A stretch of DNA of 64,000 nt, from the NCBI RefSeq assembly GCF_028372415.1, contig NC_092875.1, positions 33,808,817 through 33,872,816 of the forward strand, read 5' to 3'. Shown piece by piece: positions 1 through 12,539 of this stretch. A program made the position numbers and the translations under genes. The notes under the pieces were generated by a model that was given only the letters and a program-made list of their open reading frames with translations, was not told the origin of the DNA and ran no database searches. Positions within the stretch are counted from its first letter, which is position 1. Every line of letters starts with the position of its first letter. The stretch is from Notamacropus eugenii. Taxonomy: Eukaryota; Chordata; Mammalia; Diprotodontia; Macropodidae.

Positions 1-75
1 GCCTGGCACATAATAAGTTCTTAATAAATGTTTTCATCTATCTGTAAATTTGTGGTGGATTGAATTGAATCTTGT
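1..75 (+). repeat. L2 LINE 3' tail fragment
   Basis: The window opens with a 'gcctggcacataataagttcttaataaatg' style ending, typical of the last bases of L2 elements in plus orientation. Only the tail is present because the window starts inside it. Confidence 0.6.
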
Positions 76-599
76 TTGAAATCCTTTTCAGGTTTCATGT
101 CTTTTTTTAATTGAAAGATGACATTAAATTATTTTTTTAGAGAGAAGAAAGGCAAAGTTGACACCTTAAGAGCATGAAGGGAATTTTGTGGTTCTTGAGA
201 ATTCAGACAATTGAGCTCCTTAAAAAACAAGATAACAACAAGGTTAAATTAATGCTATTTGTTTTTGCATAGTTATTATTTTTAGGGGGAAAACAGAAAC
301 AAAAAAACAAAACAAAACCCAAAACTTTCCCTCTGGACTGAACTCTCCTTTAGGATGAAAAATGATTGAGAATATTAACATAGTAGACCCCTTTTGACAA
401 TGTGTATAACATCCTGCCTCAAAGTATTCCCTCCTCTTTGCTATGAAGATTATAGGATCATATGGATCATATCATATAGAGTTGGAAGTGACTTTAAATT
501 CACCTAGTCTAGGACTTCATTACCTTTTTTGTGTCATGGACCCCTTTGGTGTTGTAGTAAAGAGATTTCTATGGATCTCTTTTAAAGAAAATTTTTTTT

Positions 600-830
600 C
601 TTCCTCATGGTTTTTCCCTTTTGTTCTAATTCTTCTTTCACTTTATGACTAATGTGAAAATAGGTTTAATATGATTGTACATGTATAGCCTATGTCAGGT
701 TGTACACTGTCTTGGGGAACGGAGAGGAAGAGGGAGGGGGAAATTTTAGAACTTAAAATCTTATAAAAGTGAATGTTGAAAACTACAAACTAAAAATTAA
801 AAAATATTTAAAAAGGAATTTTTAACAAGT
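600..830 (+). repeat. L1 LINE 3' end
   Basis: The stretch ends with a purine-rich 'ggaggggga' block, then 'gaatgttgaaaac' and an A-rich tail. Marsupial L1 3' UTRs end this way, and the same ending recurs near 50260. The 5' part is missing, as in most L1 copies. No coding capacity remains. Confidence 0.6.
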
Positions 831-894
831 AATAATAAAAGGAAATGCTAAATTTCAGTTAGAGATCAGTAAAAATGAGGATGTCACTTTTCCC

Positions 895-1065
895 CCAATC
901 CAAATTCACAGACTACTCTCCTTACACTTCCAGAGTTTAATCCCTTCATTTTACAGATCAAGAACCTGAAAGATTAAGTCATTTGCCCAAGGTCACATAG
1001 TAAGTGTCTGAAATGGGATTGAAGTCATCGAGTCCAACACTCTAATCACCAATGAAGGTATATTT
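895..1065 (-). repeat. MIR-family SINE, antisense
   Basis: Contains the antisense MIR order: 'ttttacagatcaagaacctgaaag', then 'ttgcccaaggtcacatag' and 'taagtgtctgaaatgggatt'. It is an old, diverged copy. Confidence 0.6.
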
Positions 1066-1194
1066 CATTATCTGTTCTCCAGAACTTTCACTAAAAACTT
1101 TCTTTTTTTTTTTTTTTAAAGAATCTTCCAGCTAAGGAGTTCATGTAATTTTGCAATTCAGGACTTAATTTCAGCTTCCTAGACCAAAAGCACA

Positions 1195-1340
1195 CATATA
1201 AATATATAAATATATATGTATATATGTGTGTGTATATATAATAATATATATACATATATATACATACATATACATACATATATACATACATATATATACA
1301 CATATATATATACATATATAATATATGTATATATAAAATG
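1195..1340. repeat. AT-rich TATA/TACA microsatellite
   Basis: An imperfect run of TATATA, TACATA and TATATG units. The open frames across it (tyrosine/isoleucine-rich) are products of the repeat and are not genes. Confidence 0.9.
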
Positions 1341-1684
1341 GAACAGCAGCTCCTTCAGTGATCGAAAGGCGGCATGGAAGCCTTTCTCTCCTTGAACTTG
1401 GGGTGCTGAATTCTTGAACAAGGAAAGCAGCAAGATGAATGTTTTGGTATTTCTTGAACTTGCAGACTCTGGGCAGGGCATCTTGCCTACTCTGTTATCT
1501 GCTGCCAGCTGGGGCTCTAGCCTGGGCTTTTCCCTACTGTATGTTATCTCTTTTAAAAATTCCCCTTGCTTAAGGACCTGCCTGCACAAAAATATTAGCA
1601 TTAATTATTAGTACAATAAAAATTTAATTTATTAATCATTAATGAACAATATAATTAGTTATTAAAACAGCTCTTTTTGTAGTG

Positions 1685-2125
1685 TCAAAGAACCGGAAAC
1701 TAAGGGGACGCCCACCAATCGGGGAATGGCTGTATAATTTGTGGTATACGAGTGAATGAAAAATTATTGTGCCACAAGAAATGAGGAGGGGGCAGATTTT
1801 ATGGAAACCTAAGACTTGTACTGATGTAAAGAGAACAGAATAAAAAAAAATTTATATAATTCAACACTGTGAAAATAAGTAACTTTGAAAGACTTAAGAA
1901 CTCCGATCAAAGCAATGACTAGACCAGAGGATTCATGATGAAGCATGCTAACTACCACCTGACAGACAGGTGGTAGACTCAGAGTGCCAAATGAGTTGTA
2001 TTTTTGGTTTTTGTTTTGCTTTACTATGCTTATTTATTACAAAGGTTACTTCCCATTTTTTAAGGGTGGATGGTAGGAGGAAGGGAAAAATGGATTTTTA
2101 TTAATTGGAAAAATAAAAGTTAATC
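1685..2125 (+). repeat. L1 LINE 3' end including ORF2 C-terminal remnant
   Basis: It starts with the conserved segment of L1 ORF2 whose translation gives P-P-I-G-E-W-L-Y-N-L-W-Y, equivalent to the 'EWINKLWY' block near the ORF2 C-terminus. This is followed by L1 3' UTR and an A-rich end. It is 5' truncated and frame-broken. Antisense equivalents occur at 44488-45012 and 63060-63325. Confidence 0.75.
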
Positions 2126-2219
2126 ATCCCTCCCCTCACTTTTTTTGGCTGGTTTTTTTTTTTTTAACTATTTTCTTCTTTCTTTTGCCTCCGTTATCAA
2201 CCTCCTCAACCAATATCAG

Positions 2220-2395
2220 GGATCATAGGGTCATAATTTATAACTGGAAGAGATCTTAGAAATCAACTAGTCCAAACATCTCATTTTTGCAGATGAAGAA
2301 ACTGAAGCACCAAGAGGTTAAGTAAGTGGCAAAGCTGATGTTTAAACCCGGGTCTTTTGATTCTAAACTCAACATTTTCTCCCCATTGATAGCAT
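2220..2395 (-). repeat. MIR-family SINE, antisense
   Basis: Shows 'gatcttagaaatcaactagtccaa', 'gcagatgaagaaactgaag', 'aggttaagtaagtggcaaagc' and 'aacccgggtcttttgattc' in the antisense MIR order. Confidence 0.7.
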
Positions 2396-2582
2396 TCTAG
2401 CCCTGGTGTAGAAGTCAGAAAATTTGAGTTTTGAACCTTGGCTTTGACACTTATTTGCTTGAGATCAAATGTAGAGTCAGGATTTTAATCCTGCTCCTCT
2501 GACTGCATATCCGGTGCCTTTTCTACTCTATATCACTATATCACATTAATCCTACTCAGAAGCAATGGTTAAAGAAGTTTTA

Positions 2583-2870
2583 TACACATACACACACACA
2601 CATACACACACATATATACATATAATACAATTCATATACACATAATATATATTCACATATATACTTATACACACATATTATACACATATTCATATATACA
2701 GACATAACGTGAAATCATTAACATATATGTGTCCACGTATATACACGTAGATATATACTTATTTGTATTTACATATTCATATATATACACACATATACAT
2801 ATACATACATACATATTCAAATATACATACACATAAGCACACAATCTATATCTTTATATCTATATATAGT
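2583..2870. repeat. TATACACA / TACATA microsatellite
   Basis: A long imperfect array of alternating TATA, CACA and TACA units, so pure purine/pyrimidine alternation over nearly 300 bases. Confidence 0.9.
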
Positions 2871-2881
2871 CCTCATGAAGT

Positions 2882-2883
<2 letters not shown>

Positions 2884-2928
<45 letters not shown>
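2884..2928. repeat. (GT)n microsatellite
   Basis: About 22 uninterrupted GT units, directly after the TATACA array. It is probably polymorphic. Confidence 0.95.
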
Positions 2929-3696
2929 TCCAAACTTTAGAAAGTTGCTGGGGTACAGAGAGGTGATGTGTCCACAGTCACACAGCTAATATATGGCAGA
3001 GGAAGGTCTTTCTGACTATCAGGACTCTAAGTCACAACATCTCTTCAAAGCCCTCTGAACCCCTTTAAAAGTAGAGATTACGCAAAGTAGGCGTGCTTCT
3101 TCCTTAACGCTAGTTATTAAGGACCTGGAATTAATGTCCCTGCTGCTTGTTTCATTTGGGCTATTGGTCAGGTCTGGAGCTCTCCTTTCCTTGGTGTTTT
3201 CAAGGCAGTGAAATCAATATATCCTCGTCATTGGCCAGTACAGACTCCAATTTCCCTGATGGCTCACTTCATTCTCCTTATCTCTACTTTCAGTCTGTGA
3301 ACTTCACTCAGATACCAGAATCATATTAGCCAGTTAGCTCTTGCTGGGGATCTAGAGGAAGGCATTGAAAACATTGAGAATCCCTGAGGGCTCCAGCCAA
3401 GCCACGTCAGCAACTGCTGTGGGCAGCTGCGGCAGCCTGGAGATGTCTCCATCAACAAGCCGTCTCTCTCTTGGGTAAATGGCTCCCAGTGGCCCTATGA
3501 ACCCAAGCCTCCTATTAGATCATCTGCTTCTTTGGCTTCCTCTGTGCTCCTCACCCTGATCTGTTCAATTGGCTTCTTCCTTTACCCTCTTTTGGATCTC
3601 TTGTCCATCTAGAACAGCAAAGTCAAAGGAAAATGACAAAGAAAATAAATTTTAAAAAACAGATAATTTTTCCCTTTTCTTTGCATGGGCTTAATT

Positions 3697-4345
3697 AAAT
3701 TCAATTCAAGAAGCATTTACTGAGTACCTACTATGTGTAAAATATTGCACCTGGTGAAACAGTCTCTGCCCTTCAGAATCTTACACTTTACTGGGGGAAA
3801 ACAATACCTACATAGATAAGTAAATAAAAATATATGTGCAAAATAATTTTTGGGATGGTACAACGCGGGGAGATCAGGAGAGGCCTTATTTAAATGAGGC
3901 CTTGATCTTGCTTTAAAAGGACCTAGGGATTCTAAGAAACCCGTATGAGGAAGGTGAGCATTCTAGACATGGGGGACATTGTGCAAAGGCTCAGAGATCA
4001 GTGAAGGAATTTCCAGTGCAGGGAAGATCAATCAGATCAATTAGGCTGAACATGGTCTATAAAAGAATACAATGTGTAATAAGCCTGGAAGGATAGAGTG
4101 AGTTAGATTGTGGAGGGTTTTAAGTGTCAAAAGAAGGTATTTTATCTATCCTTGAGGCAATAGGGAGCCAGTGAAGCTTTTTGAGAGAGGAAGTCACATA
4201 CTCAGACTCATGCCTGAGGAATGTCAATCTGATCACCATGTATGTGATGAAATGTATGATGAAGTTGGGGCAATGTGGAAGTAGGAAAAGGCCATTGCAA
4301 TAGTCCAGGAGAGAGCTGGTGAGGACCAAAACTGAGGGTTGTGTG
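3697..4345 (-). repeat. L2 LINE, 3' half, antisense
   Basis: On the minus strand the translation holds S-S-L-L-D-Y-C-N-G and then S-L-K-K-L-H-W-L-P-I-A-S-R-I-D. This is the signature of the C-terminal end of L2/CR1-superfamily ORF2. The plus-strand start 'aagcatttactgagtacctactatgtg' is the antisense L2 3' UTR. Frames are broken by stops and indels. Confidence 0.8.
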
Positions 4346-4599
4346 AAGTGAGGATCCTGCGTTAGTGGAGAGAAGGAGATGAATTTGAGGAATATTGTTT
4401 TTCTTGTGTTTGGGTAAGTATGGACTCTGGTTTTCTGTAGCTATATTATACAGCTTAGCTTGGGTGGTAAATTTCTGTCAGATAGGGTTTTGTGTTTCTT
4501 TGTTCTAATCTGGAAGTCTTTACCTTGGAAAAGAGGGGAGAGTGGTTTATAGGTACTAACTCATTATCAGTTGTCTGAGGGTGATATTCCACTGGTCAC

Positions 4600-4715
4600 A
4601 TTATATCAATTTAGCAAGCATCTCTTTAGTAGCTACTATCCCCAAGACACTGTGTTTCACAGTCCCTGCCCACAAGGTGCTTCTATTTAACGGGAGGACA
4701 ACGCATACATCTAAA
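4600..4715 (-). repeat. L2 3' tail, antisense
   Basis: Matches the antisense L2 tail pattern: 'gcaagcatctctttagtag', 'gacactgtgtttcacagtcc' and 'aaggtgcttctatttaac'. Diverged. Confidence 0.55.
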
Positions 4716-4824
4716 AGTACATACGTGAGCTATGCTAAAATGAATATGATAGTTTTAGAAGGGGATGTGCTAGCAGCACACCTATTTTCCCTCATTTGCT
4801 CTCATATCTAAAATCCAATGTAAT

Positions 4825-5310
4825 CATTATTAACATTTATATAGCATTTTAATTAAAGTAAATTAAATTTTTGACATTCATTTTCATAAGATTATGAGTT
4901 CCAAATTTTTCTCCCTCCCTCCTTCCCTTCCTTCTTTCCTAAGACAATAAAGCAATTTAATATAGGTTATATATGGGCATATATTAGTCATGTTGTGAAA
5001 GAAAAAACAAAACAAAAGGAAAACATATGAAAAAAATAAAGTGAAAAGAGTATGCTTCGATCTGCATTCAGACCCCATTGGTTTCTTCTCTGGATGGACA
5101 GCATTTTATATCATAGCATTTTATTTTAAAAAATACTTTTCAAATGTTATCTCATTTAATCCTCGTAGCACCACTGGGAGGTTTATTGCTATTACTGTCT
5201 CTGTTTTATAAATGATGAAACTGAGGTAGACAGAGGTTAAATGACTTGCACAGGGTCACACAGGGAGTAAGTATCTGAAGCTGGATTCTACCTCAGGTCC
5301 TCTTGAGTCA
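4825..5310 (-). repeat. MIR, antisense, split by an L1 insertion
   Basis: The antisense MIR start is at 4825-4851. It resumes at 5113 with 'caaatgttatctcatttaatcc', then 'ataaatgatgaaactgagg' and 'gggtcacacaggg'. The insert at 4852-5112 is an L1 3' end flanked by the 11-bp duplication atagcatttta (4841-4851 and 5113-5123). Confidence 0.75.
4852..5112 (-). mobile_element. 5'-truncated L1, 3' end only, inserted in a MIR
   Basis: An antisense L1 3' end ('gacattcattttcataagattatgagttcc', then a pyrimidine block, then 'ataggttatatatgggcat'). It is bordered by an 11-bp target-site duplication, so both ends of the insertion can be placed. It carries no ORF. It is younger than the surrounding MIR. 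Confidence 0.75.
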
Positions 5311-5329
5311 AAGGCCCAATGGACAGTGG

Positions 5330-5470
5330 AAAGGACTCTAATCCACTTACCACCTACCTATCTGCTTATACTTGCTAGGTACTGTGCTAAGCACTGGTCA
5401 AAGAAAAGGGGAAAAAAGTCCCTACCCTCAAGGAGCTCACATTCTAATACAGTTTCCCAAACTTATTTGT
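5330..5470 (-). repeat. L2 3' tail, antisense
   Basis: Contains 'gctaggtactgtgctaagcactgg' followed by 'ccctcaaggagctcacattctaat', the antisense L2 3' UTR. Confidence 0.7.
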
Positions 5471-7235
5471 TCTACTGCTGCCTTAAAAAAACTCTCTTAG
5501 AAATCTACTTTCTTTAATGTTTTAATAGCTTTAAAAAAATTTTTTTGCATTATTTCAAAAAAAATGCATTTTAAAATTTAATAATTTATTGTAAATTTGT
5601 GGGACTTTTTATTACATCATGTACCCATATAGTGTCATCCTGTAAGCAAGTCATTACATGCACATATTCCTGCTGATGCAAGGTGGACTTCCTGACAATG
5701 GGCAACAGGGTTGCCTGCCAACACTTGCTCATTAAGACCTGTCAGTGGACTTGAATACTGATTGGTTATAACTTGCATTGAAAATAATGCAATCACTGTT
5801 ACACAACAGATGAAACATGTACAAAAAGTTTTTCAAAAATTACTTCTCTTCTTTCCTTATACTTCTACTGCCCCCTTATTTTCATTCAACACCCCCCAAT
5901 TATACCCAAAGCTATTACCACCTCACCCCCATCATTCTAGTATCCCCCAGAGGAGCAGTATCACCCACCTTGTGAACTTATGTTAGATTGATGACTATTT
6001 TCCAGAATACGATATGCATTTGGGTGGACATCCCACTGAGTCACTTTTAAGTGCAGAAACCTCTAAGGACTTTTACAGATTTCAAGACTACCATGACTAC
6101 CATCACCACCAATGTGGTGACATTAGTTAGGTTTGCAAAGTCCTTTCTTCACAACACTACTGAGTCATAGATCATCCAAATATCATAGTATTTTATATGT
6201 AGCACCTGGCTTCAGTAACAGTTTACTTGCTGCAGTGTCTTCACTTTAATCTATGCGGACAGTGTAGGGATATCCAGAAGCAATGACAGCTTAATTTTGA
6301 GTAGAGTTTGGGGATTAGTGTAAATGATAGCCTGAGGTAATTCTAATGTCTCACTCTAAGGGGACACCTAGAAACCAAGAGAGTAACTTTGCCTAAAAGA
6401 TGGAAGAGAGACTAGTGTTTATCAGCATTAGGGGTTTGAATTTGTAATGGGACCTCAGGATATGGTTTTGCTTTTGGCTGTATTTGGACCTTCCACCTTA
6501 CTGAGACACTGGGAGAAGCCAGAGAAGGATACAAGAGGAGATATTGGGATATCAGTTGACCACAGACCCCCTGGTGAATAGCTCATGGAGTATCCAAGGT
6601 TATGAGACAGTCTGAATGGTGATCATTACAGGCACAGCAAAACAATGGGAGGTGAATGTTGTGAGCTGTTGTGAACTGAGGCAGATTTGGAGACCTTTTG
6701 TCTTTGCCTTTGTGACCAAGAGGCTTGAGTGATGATTCCCTACCAGTATGATCTTTGGATATGCCTAGGAAACATGCAGAAGTCTGGATGGGACGAGCTG
6801 ACATTTCAGACCTCACTAGGAGCATCCTGTTGCTTGCTGTTGGAGAGTTTTAAAACTGGCATCAATTTCATTTTTGGTGAAGGAATCCATTTAATGTGTA
6901 TGAGAATCATTTTGAGACACATAAAATTTGGAACAAGAATTAGAATCTCAATGGGGAGGGAGCCAAGGCATGAGATATGTATGAGTTATACCATTCATAT
7001 CCCTAGATGGTAATTCCTGCCCCTAAACAAATGTAGGGTGCTTGTTTGAGTATGCCAAGTTTGTAGCAAATTGGCCAAGATAGACTCTTGAGAGCTATTC
7101 CTGCACACTTACTGAAAGTTAGTTTGAGCAGTTCAAACTAAAAAGGCCATCCTATAGATTCCCCAGATTTTCCATGCTGAGCTGATGTGCAAGTGGGTGG
7201 ATCGGGAGATGAGCTCAACAACATATTGTCAATGT
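5471..7235. other. No gene recognised; unassigned AT-rich sequence
   Basis: No long ORF with recognisable protein, no clear repeat family, and no RNA gene seen. A few T-rich and A-rich runs (5520-5610) and short spurious ORFs occur. It is probably old, unrecognised repeat or unique intergenic DNA. Confidence 0.5.
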
Positions 7236-7435
7236 GAATCTCACATTGCATCCTGGTCCATCTCCAGCCGTCCTGATGAATATCAGGCCACTGAATCCAG
7301 TTGGTTCAGAAGAAAGTGAGACTGGTGACCTTGCACAGCCCTTCCTCACTTAAATCAAAGTCAACTGCAAGTCATGTCATTATCTTGATGTCATGGTCCT
7401 CTTCAAGAATGAAGTACCAAGACAAGAGGGATGGT
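7236..7435 (+). repeat. Marsupial SINE with RTE-derived tail
   Basis: Contains 'tcctgatgaatatcaggcc', 'gaccttgcacagcccttcc', 'gcaagtcatgtcattatc' and 'atgtcatggtcctcttcaag'. The same order recurs at 9213 and 33090 (plus) and at 13900 and 28306 (minus). It lacks a clear tRNA-like head here. Confidence 0.75.
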
Positions 7436-7844
7436 CAGGCTCAGAAATTAAGTAATCCTAATTCATTTTTCAAAAGAGCATTAATCAGGTGGACCCACTG
7501 TTTCAAAACTCTTAATTTGGGACACTATCATAGTAGGAACTATAGAATGCTTTGGGCTAGAACATGAAGGGAACCCTCACTTTAAATCTCAAGTTCATAG
7601 TTCTTAATAACTGAAGATATGACCTATTTTAGCCTTTAAGAAATTTGTCCCTGGTTTCAATAGAAACTCAGTGGACAATCTGGGATAAGGAAATCCTACT
7701 TTTCAGGCTCTGACCCTGTCATTAGAATAAATCAATAAATGGTGTGGCCAATGAAGTTACTTCCATCCTATGTAGCCAAATGGGGAACTTTTAGATGATA
7801 GTAACATATTGCCTCCAATGATATAAAATAAAAAATCCTTTGCT

Positions 7845-7975
7845 TGGCATTTAAAGCCTCATACCATCTGGCTTCACTTACCTATCTGGTTTTATTTCAC
7901 ATTACTTTTTAATCTAGCATGCTCTCTATGATTCTAGATTTGTCATGGAACTGTACTCCTCACTGGGAATGCTTT
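7845..7975 (+). repeat. L2 fragment, sense
   Basis: The 'ggcatttaaagcctcataccatctggcttcacttacc' order matches the L2 3' region that follows the ORF2 C-terminus. Diverged and short. Confidence 0.6.
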
Positions 7976-8044
7976 TTTGAGGAATGGAAGAAGATGTCAG
8001 ATTCCACAAAAATGCATTCAGCAGCCCAGGGATCTATGTGCATA

Positions 8045-8175
8045 GATGTTGTATGGTGTTGTGGAAGGATCTCTGGCTCTCAGTCAGAGGATTTAGGTTT
8101 GACTCCTGACTGTCACTTAGTGCCTTGGCATTATTGATCCCTGGATTCTCAAAGGTAAAACTAGGGGAATATAAA
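8045..8175 (+). repeat. MIR-family SINE, sense
   Basis: Shows 'gttgtggaaggatctctgg', 'agtcagaggatttaggtttg' and 'tcacttagtgcc', the MIR head in sense orientation. The 3' half is missing. Confidence 0.5.
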
Positions 8176-8803
8176 TTCTGGCTGATTCTACCAGGCTACA
8201 GAGGGTTTGAGCATGGCCCCAGCAGCAGCCTATAGCTGCCAGCCTAGCTAAATATAGACAGGCTCATTCAGCAGATAGCTTGGCCGTTTGGTGATGAATA
8301 GGTTAGCTGGGACAATTCAGGAAACAAAGAAAAATACAAAAAGGCCCTTGTTCCTGTTTTTCCCATTCTGTTTTTGCAGTGATGGAGGCAGAGTAGTATA
8401 AATAGGAGCTAGTATAGGATATTAAGGACCACAATTTTGAGACCTTCTATAAACATTTATGTAGCTATCATTAATTTAAAAGTGAGATCTTTATCCAGTG
8501 GCCAGGTATAGACATCCTACCGGATAAGCTGAATTTTACCAGTTTTGTTATTTAACTATAATTCTGATTGAAAGCAAAATAAGGAAATGCAAATAAATGA
8601 AAGGGTAACTCTCAAGTCCTGCTAGGAGTAACATATAAAGGAGGTGACTTTGTTCATTTTCATTGGCTGCATGAGTCAAATGGTGGCACTTGCCAGTAGT
8701 GTCTGCGGCTGGGGAGGCTGGTAGACTGTTTGAGGTTGGGAGTTCTGCTGTGCAACAACACTGACAGTAACTGGGTATTTACACTGTATTTGGCACCAAT
8801 ATA

Positions 8804-9012
<209 letters not shown>

Positions 9013-9212
9013 GCTGTGTCATTGCTTGGGCTCTGATTGACTGAGTGAATGTAAATAGCAATTGCTTTTGCTTTGGCCAGAAATCCTGAGGGTCTATCCC
9101 TCCCAGATTGATTTTTTTTAACTAGGTAAGAGAGGCCATTCTCTACCTCATTTCTTACCTAGCCATAATCATTGAGACCTGTTAAATACCTTAGCTTAAA
9201 AAGGTTAAGGTC

Positions 9213-9402
9213 TCCCACTGCATCCAGGGTCATCTCCAGACCTGATCTATACCATGCCACTGGACCCAGATGGCTCCAGAGGAGAAAGTGAGCCTGGTGA
9301 CCTTGCACAGCCCTGCTTCACTTAAATCCAATTCACTTGCATATCATGGCATCGCCACCCTGATGTCATAGTCCTCTTCAAAAACGAAGGACAAACAACA
9401 AT
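9213..9402 (+). repeat. Marsupial SINE with RTE-derived tail
   Basis: Contains 'gggtcatctccagacctgat', 'gaccttgcacagccctgc', 'atgtcatagtcctcttcaa' and 'gaaggacaaacaaca'. Same family as 7236-7435. Confidence 0.8.
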
Positions 9403-9839
9403 GATATTGGCACCAATATGATGAGCACCTGGTAGTAGAGGACTGCCAGATTACCTAAGGAGGGGCAAACTGGCTAAGGTCAGAAAAACAGAACAGATTC
9501 AAGTTTCTGTGCCATTTATTAGTGGGATCATGCTCAGGAGTGGCTACTACCCTTCCAAAAATCTATGAAATAGAGAGATTCAGTCCTCCCCAAAATAAAG
9601 TTAAATAGAAGTAGTGTGAAAGACAATTTCATGGGACAACTGGTCATACAATGCTCATGATAAAAAAGACCACCATGAAAATAATTATCAGCAACACTGT
9701 TGCTGATAATTATTTAGTATGAAGAGCTCAAGTAAGATCCTCCAAGTTAAATTGATATATACTTTATTATGGTATGACTTCAATTCAAAGATAGACATAG
9801 AGGAAGATAGCCCAAAATAAATAGATGGTAGATAGATAG

Positions 9840-9930
9840 ATAAACACATTTATTTAGTGTTTGCTAGGCCCCAAGAATTGTGTGCAGCACTGGGGATACA
9901 AAAACAAGAAAACAAGATGATCCATAAAAA
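9840..9930 (-). repeat. L2 3' tail, antisense
   Basis: The 'tttatttagtgtttgctagg' and 'cagcactggggatacaaaa' pattern is the antisense L2 3' UTR. It follows a short GATA run. Confidence 0.6.
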
Positions 9931-9936
9931 GAGATA

Positions 9937-10205
9937 ACTTTTTTTTACATTTTATTTTAATTTTTTTACATTTAATAGTATTTTATTATTTTTCGATTAC
10001 ACATAAAGATAACTTTCAACATTCACTTTGGTAAGATTTTGAGTTCCAAATTTTTCTTCCTCCTTCCCTTTCCTCCCCCTTCCCCCAGACAGCAAACAAT
10101 CTGATATAGGTTATACCTGTATAATCATGTTAAACATATTTCCATATTAATCATGTTGTGAAAGAAGAATCAGAATAAAAAAGAAAAAACATAAGAAAAA
10201 AATTA
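9937..10205 (-). repeat. L1 3' end, antisense
   Basis: T-rich start, 'aacattcactttggtaagattttgagttcc', a cytosine/thymine block, 'ctgatataggttatacctg', then 'attaatcatgttgtgaaag'. This is the same L1 3' end as at 4852-5112. 5' truncated. Confidence 0.7.
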
Positions 10206-10399
10206 GAATGGTATGAGGAGTTAACTTGCTAATAGAGTAAGAAAATAGATGAAGGAGAGGTAGAAAGTAATGGGGGAAGGAAAGCAATGAGGAGAGTGAG
10301 ACGGGAAGGAAGTGACAAGCATGGCTGAAATCTTTGATGATATGATGATTCCGTATCATGGTGTGGGCAAGGAAGGACCCATGCATCTAAAAAATAAGA

Positions 10400-11180
10400 G
10401 AGCCTAAAGGTCAGTACTCAGTAGCCTTATATTTACTGCCGACCTGAAAATTTGGTTAAGAAAAGACAGCAGATTGAATGCATACATTTTTATTATTCCC
10501 TTTAAAGTAATGATTACTTTTACCCATGAAGCCAGAATTAAATCTGGCTTCTTGGTACAAGAATGTTCAGGCTTAAATACATTTTACCATGAGAAGGGAA
10601 CTCTCTTAGTTGAACAGATTGTAAATTTAGTGAGACAAGACAATTAACAAAGTAGTGTCAGTTGGAATTTATGATTCTAGGATGTGTGAATTTCTTCTAT
10701 GTAGCATATGTCTACATATAAGGAGAAAATGCCACCACTCTGGTTGTAGACATCCTGTCATAAACAGGTCTTTGAAATTGCTGACACAGGAAAGGGCATT
10801 TTTAACAGAGTTGACAAAGTTTCCATTGAAATTATGAACCAATACATCTGTGTTTTCTTTACCATTAACATGCCATAAGATGTGGAAAAATGTCCCATAG
10901 TGTCTTGGCGTAAGGTTCTCATAAGGAATGCTAAGTCAGCCCCATCTGGCTTCATTGACATAGGAGGAAGTATTCTCTGAGTTTACTTCAGAGAACAAAG
11001 AGACTATTAGGTCCAGGCTTAATTCAAGCTCTGGCCCTTATCAAAGTCCAAAATTTATATTAAATGATTATCATTACATATAACAAAATAACATATACTT
11101 TATTTGAGAAAAGACTTGATTGGTACTGGACTTTGGTAAGCTCCAAATGATATCACAAAAACTAAAACTGATTATTTTTT
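10400..11180. other. Unassigned sequence
   Basis: No convincing ORF, RNA gene or recognised repeat. The last third may be the eroded 5' end of the RTE element that is recognisable from 11181 on. Confidence 0.4.
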
Positions 11181-12305
11181 AACAGATAGGAAACAATTGG
11201 TTATCTCAGTTGTAGAAGTCATTTTTGAAACAGTTGTTTGTACTATACATAGTCAGACCACTGACTTGTTGAAGTAAAGATAAGGGGAAAAGAATAAAAA
11301 TGAGAACATGCAGCATAAAATTGAGGCAACTTGACCTATTTAAACAAGATATTGACACCAAAAAATGGGAAATAGATAAAAGAACAGACTATTTAAAAAT
11401 GTAAAAACTATTCTTAGCTGTACAAAAAGGGGTGGAAGGATCCAGATTTGTCCCTTGGGTTACAGTTTGCCAACCTCTACCTTAGAATACTTTTATCTAA
11501 TAAAGTAAGTGGCAGTGAAAGGGAAAAAAATTTGTAGATTAAGGATTATAGTGCACAGGGAACAACACACAGATGAAAAATGGAGAAGATCTATAATGAT
11601 TTTTATATCTCTTTTCACCAACAAGGATTGTTGAGCTATCACATATGGACTTCATAGCTACAATCTTTGATGATCTATGTGAGGAAATGGAAATGGCAAT
11701 GAAGAAGACATAAAAGGAAAAGGCAGTTGGACTAAAACAACTATACACAGAAGACATCCATGCTTGAAGTGAAATAATTTGAGGGTGTTGAGGGATTGAT
11801 TCTCAAAATATTGGCATGAAGGGAGAATATCAAAGGCTCAGAAAAAATTTCAAAACATTTTTTTTAAAAAAGAGAAACTGAAATTACTATAACTAATGAC
11901 CCATAGGCCGACTTTCTCAGATGTTCGTAATTTTTATGAGCATAATTAGAGAGCATCCTCAATGAAAGTTTGAGAAGGAAGTAGGTAGAGTTTCACAAAC
12001 AGCAGACGACATGTTTACAGTCACAAAACCACCTGAAAAGCACAGAGAGTACAACCTCCCACTATGTTTATTGTTTGTTAACTAATTAAAATTTTTTTAT
12101 TTGATAGAGCAAAATGCCACATTAAAGACTCCTCCAAGGAAGATTCCCTTATGCATATGACAAAATCATACAGAATTCTTTGAAAGCTGTAAGAACATTA
12201 ATGATTGTTTTCAAAGACTCTGGTTATTAACCAAATACCAAGCAAGGTCTAAAACAGGGTTTACCCTAAAGAATGTTCATTTCTATTAAGGAGGATGTCC
12301 ATGGA
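11181..12305 (+). pseudogene. RTE-clade LINE reverse transcriptase, eroded, 5' part
   Basis: Translation across several frames gives segments that line up in order with an RTE polyprotein. Around 11305-11380 is a 'LDLFKQDIDTKKWEIDK' segment from the endonuclease-to-RT linker. Around 11640-11760 is the pre-RT segment (D-D-L-C-E-E-M-E-M-A-M-K-K). Around 11990-12060 there is a remnant of 'TVTKPPEKHREYNLPLC'. Then comes a region equivalent to the palm lead-in. Many stops and frameshifts make it non-coding. It is interrupted by a MIR (12315-12535) and continues at 12540. The class uses endonuclease-nicked DNA to prime reverse transcription. The assignment is from remembered family motifs. Confidence 0.6.
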
Positions 12306-12314
12306 AGGGTACAA

Positions 12315-12535
12315 AAAGAATAATAATAGCTAGTATTTACATATGGCTTTAATACTTGCAAAGCACTTTACAAATATTATCTCATTTGATCTGCACAACA
12401 ACTCTATATGCTATTAATAATATGCTACAATTATCTCTATTTTATAGATGAGGAAACTGAGGCTGAGAGAGGTTAGGGCTACTTCAAGTACAGCACTGCA
12501 TCTACTGTGCCACCTGGCTGCCTCAGATGCCAGCA
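12315..12535 (-). repeat. MIR, antisense, inserted within an RTE remnant
   Basis: A well preserved antisense MIR: 'tagctagtatttacatatgg', 'cttgcaaagcactttacaaa', 'tatctcatttgatctgcac', 'tagatgaggaaactgagg', and 'tgtgccacctggctgcctc' at the end. RTE coding similarity continues on both sides. Confidence 0.8.
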
Positions 12536-12539
12536 ATTT

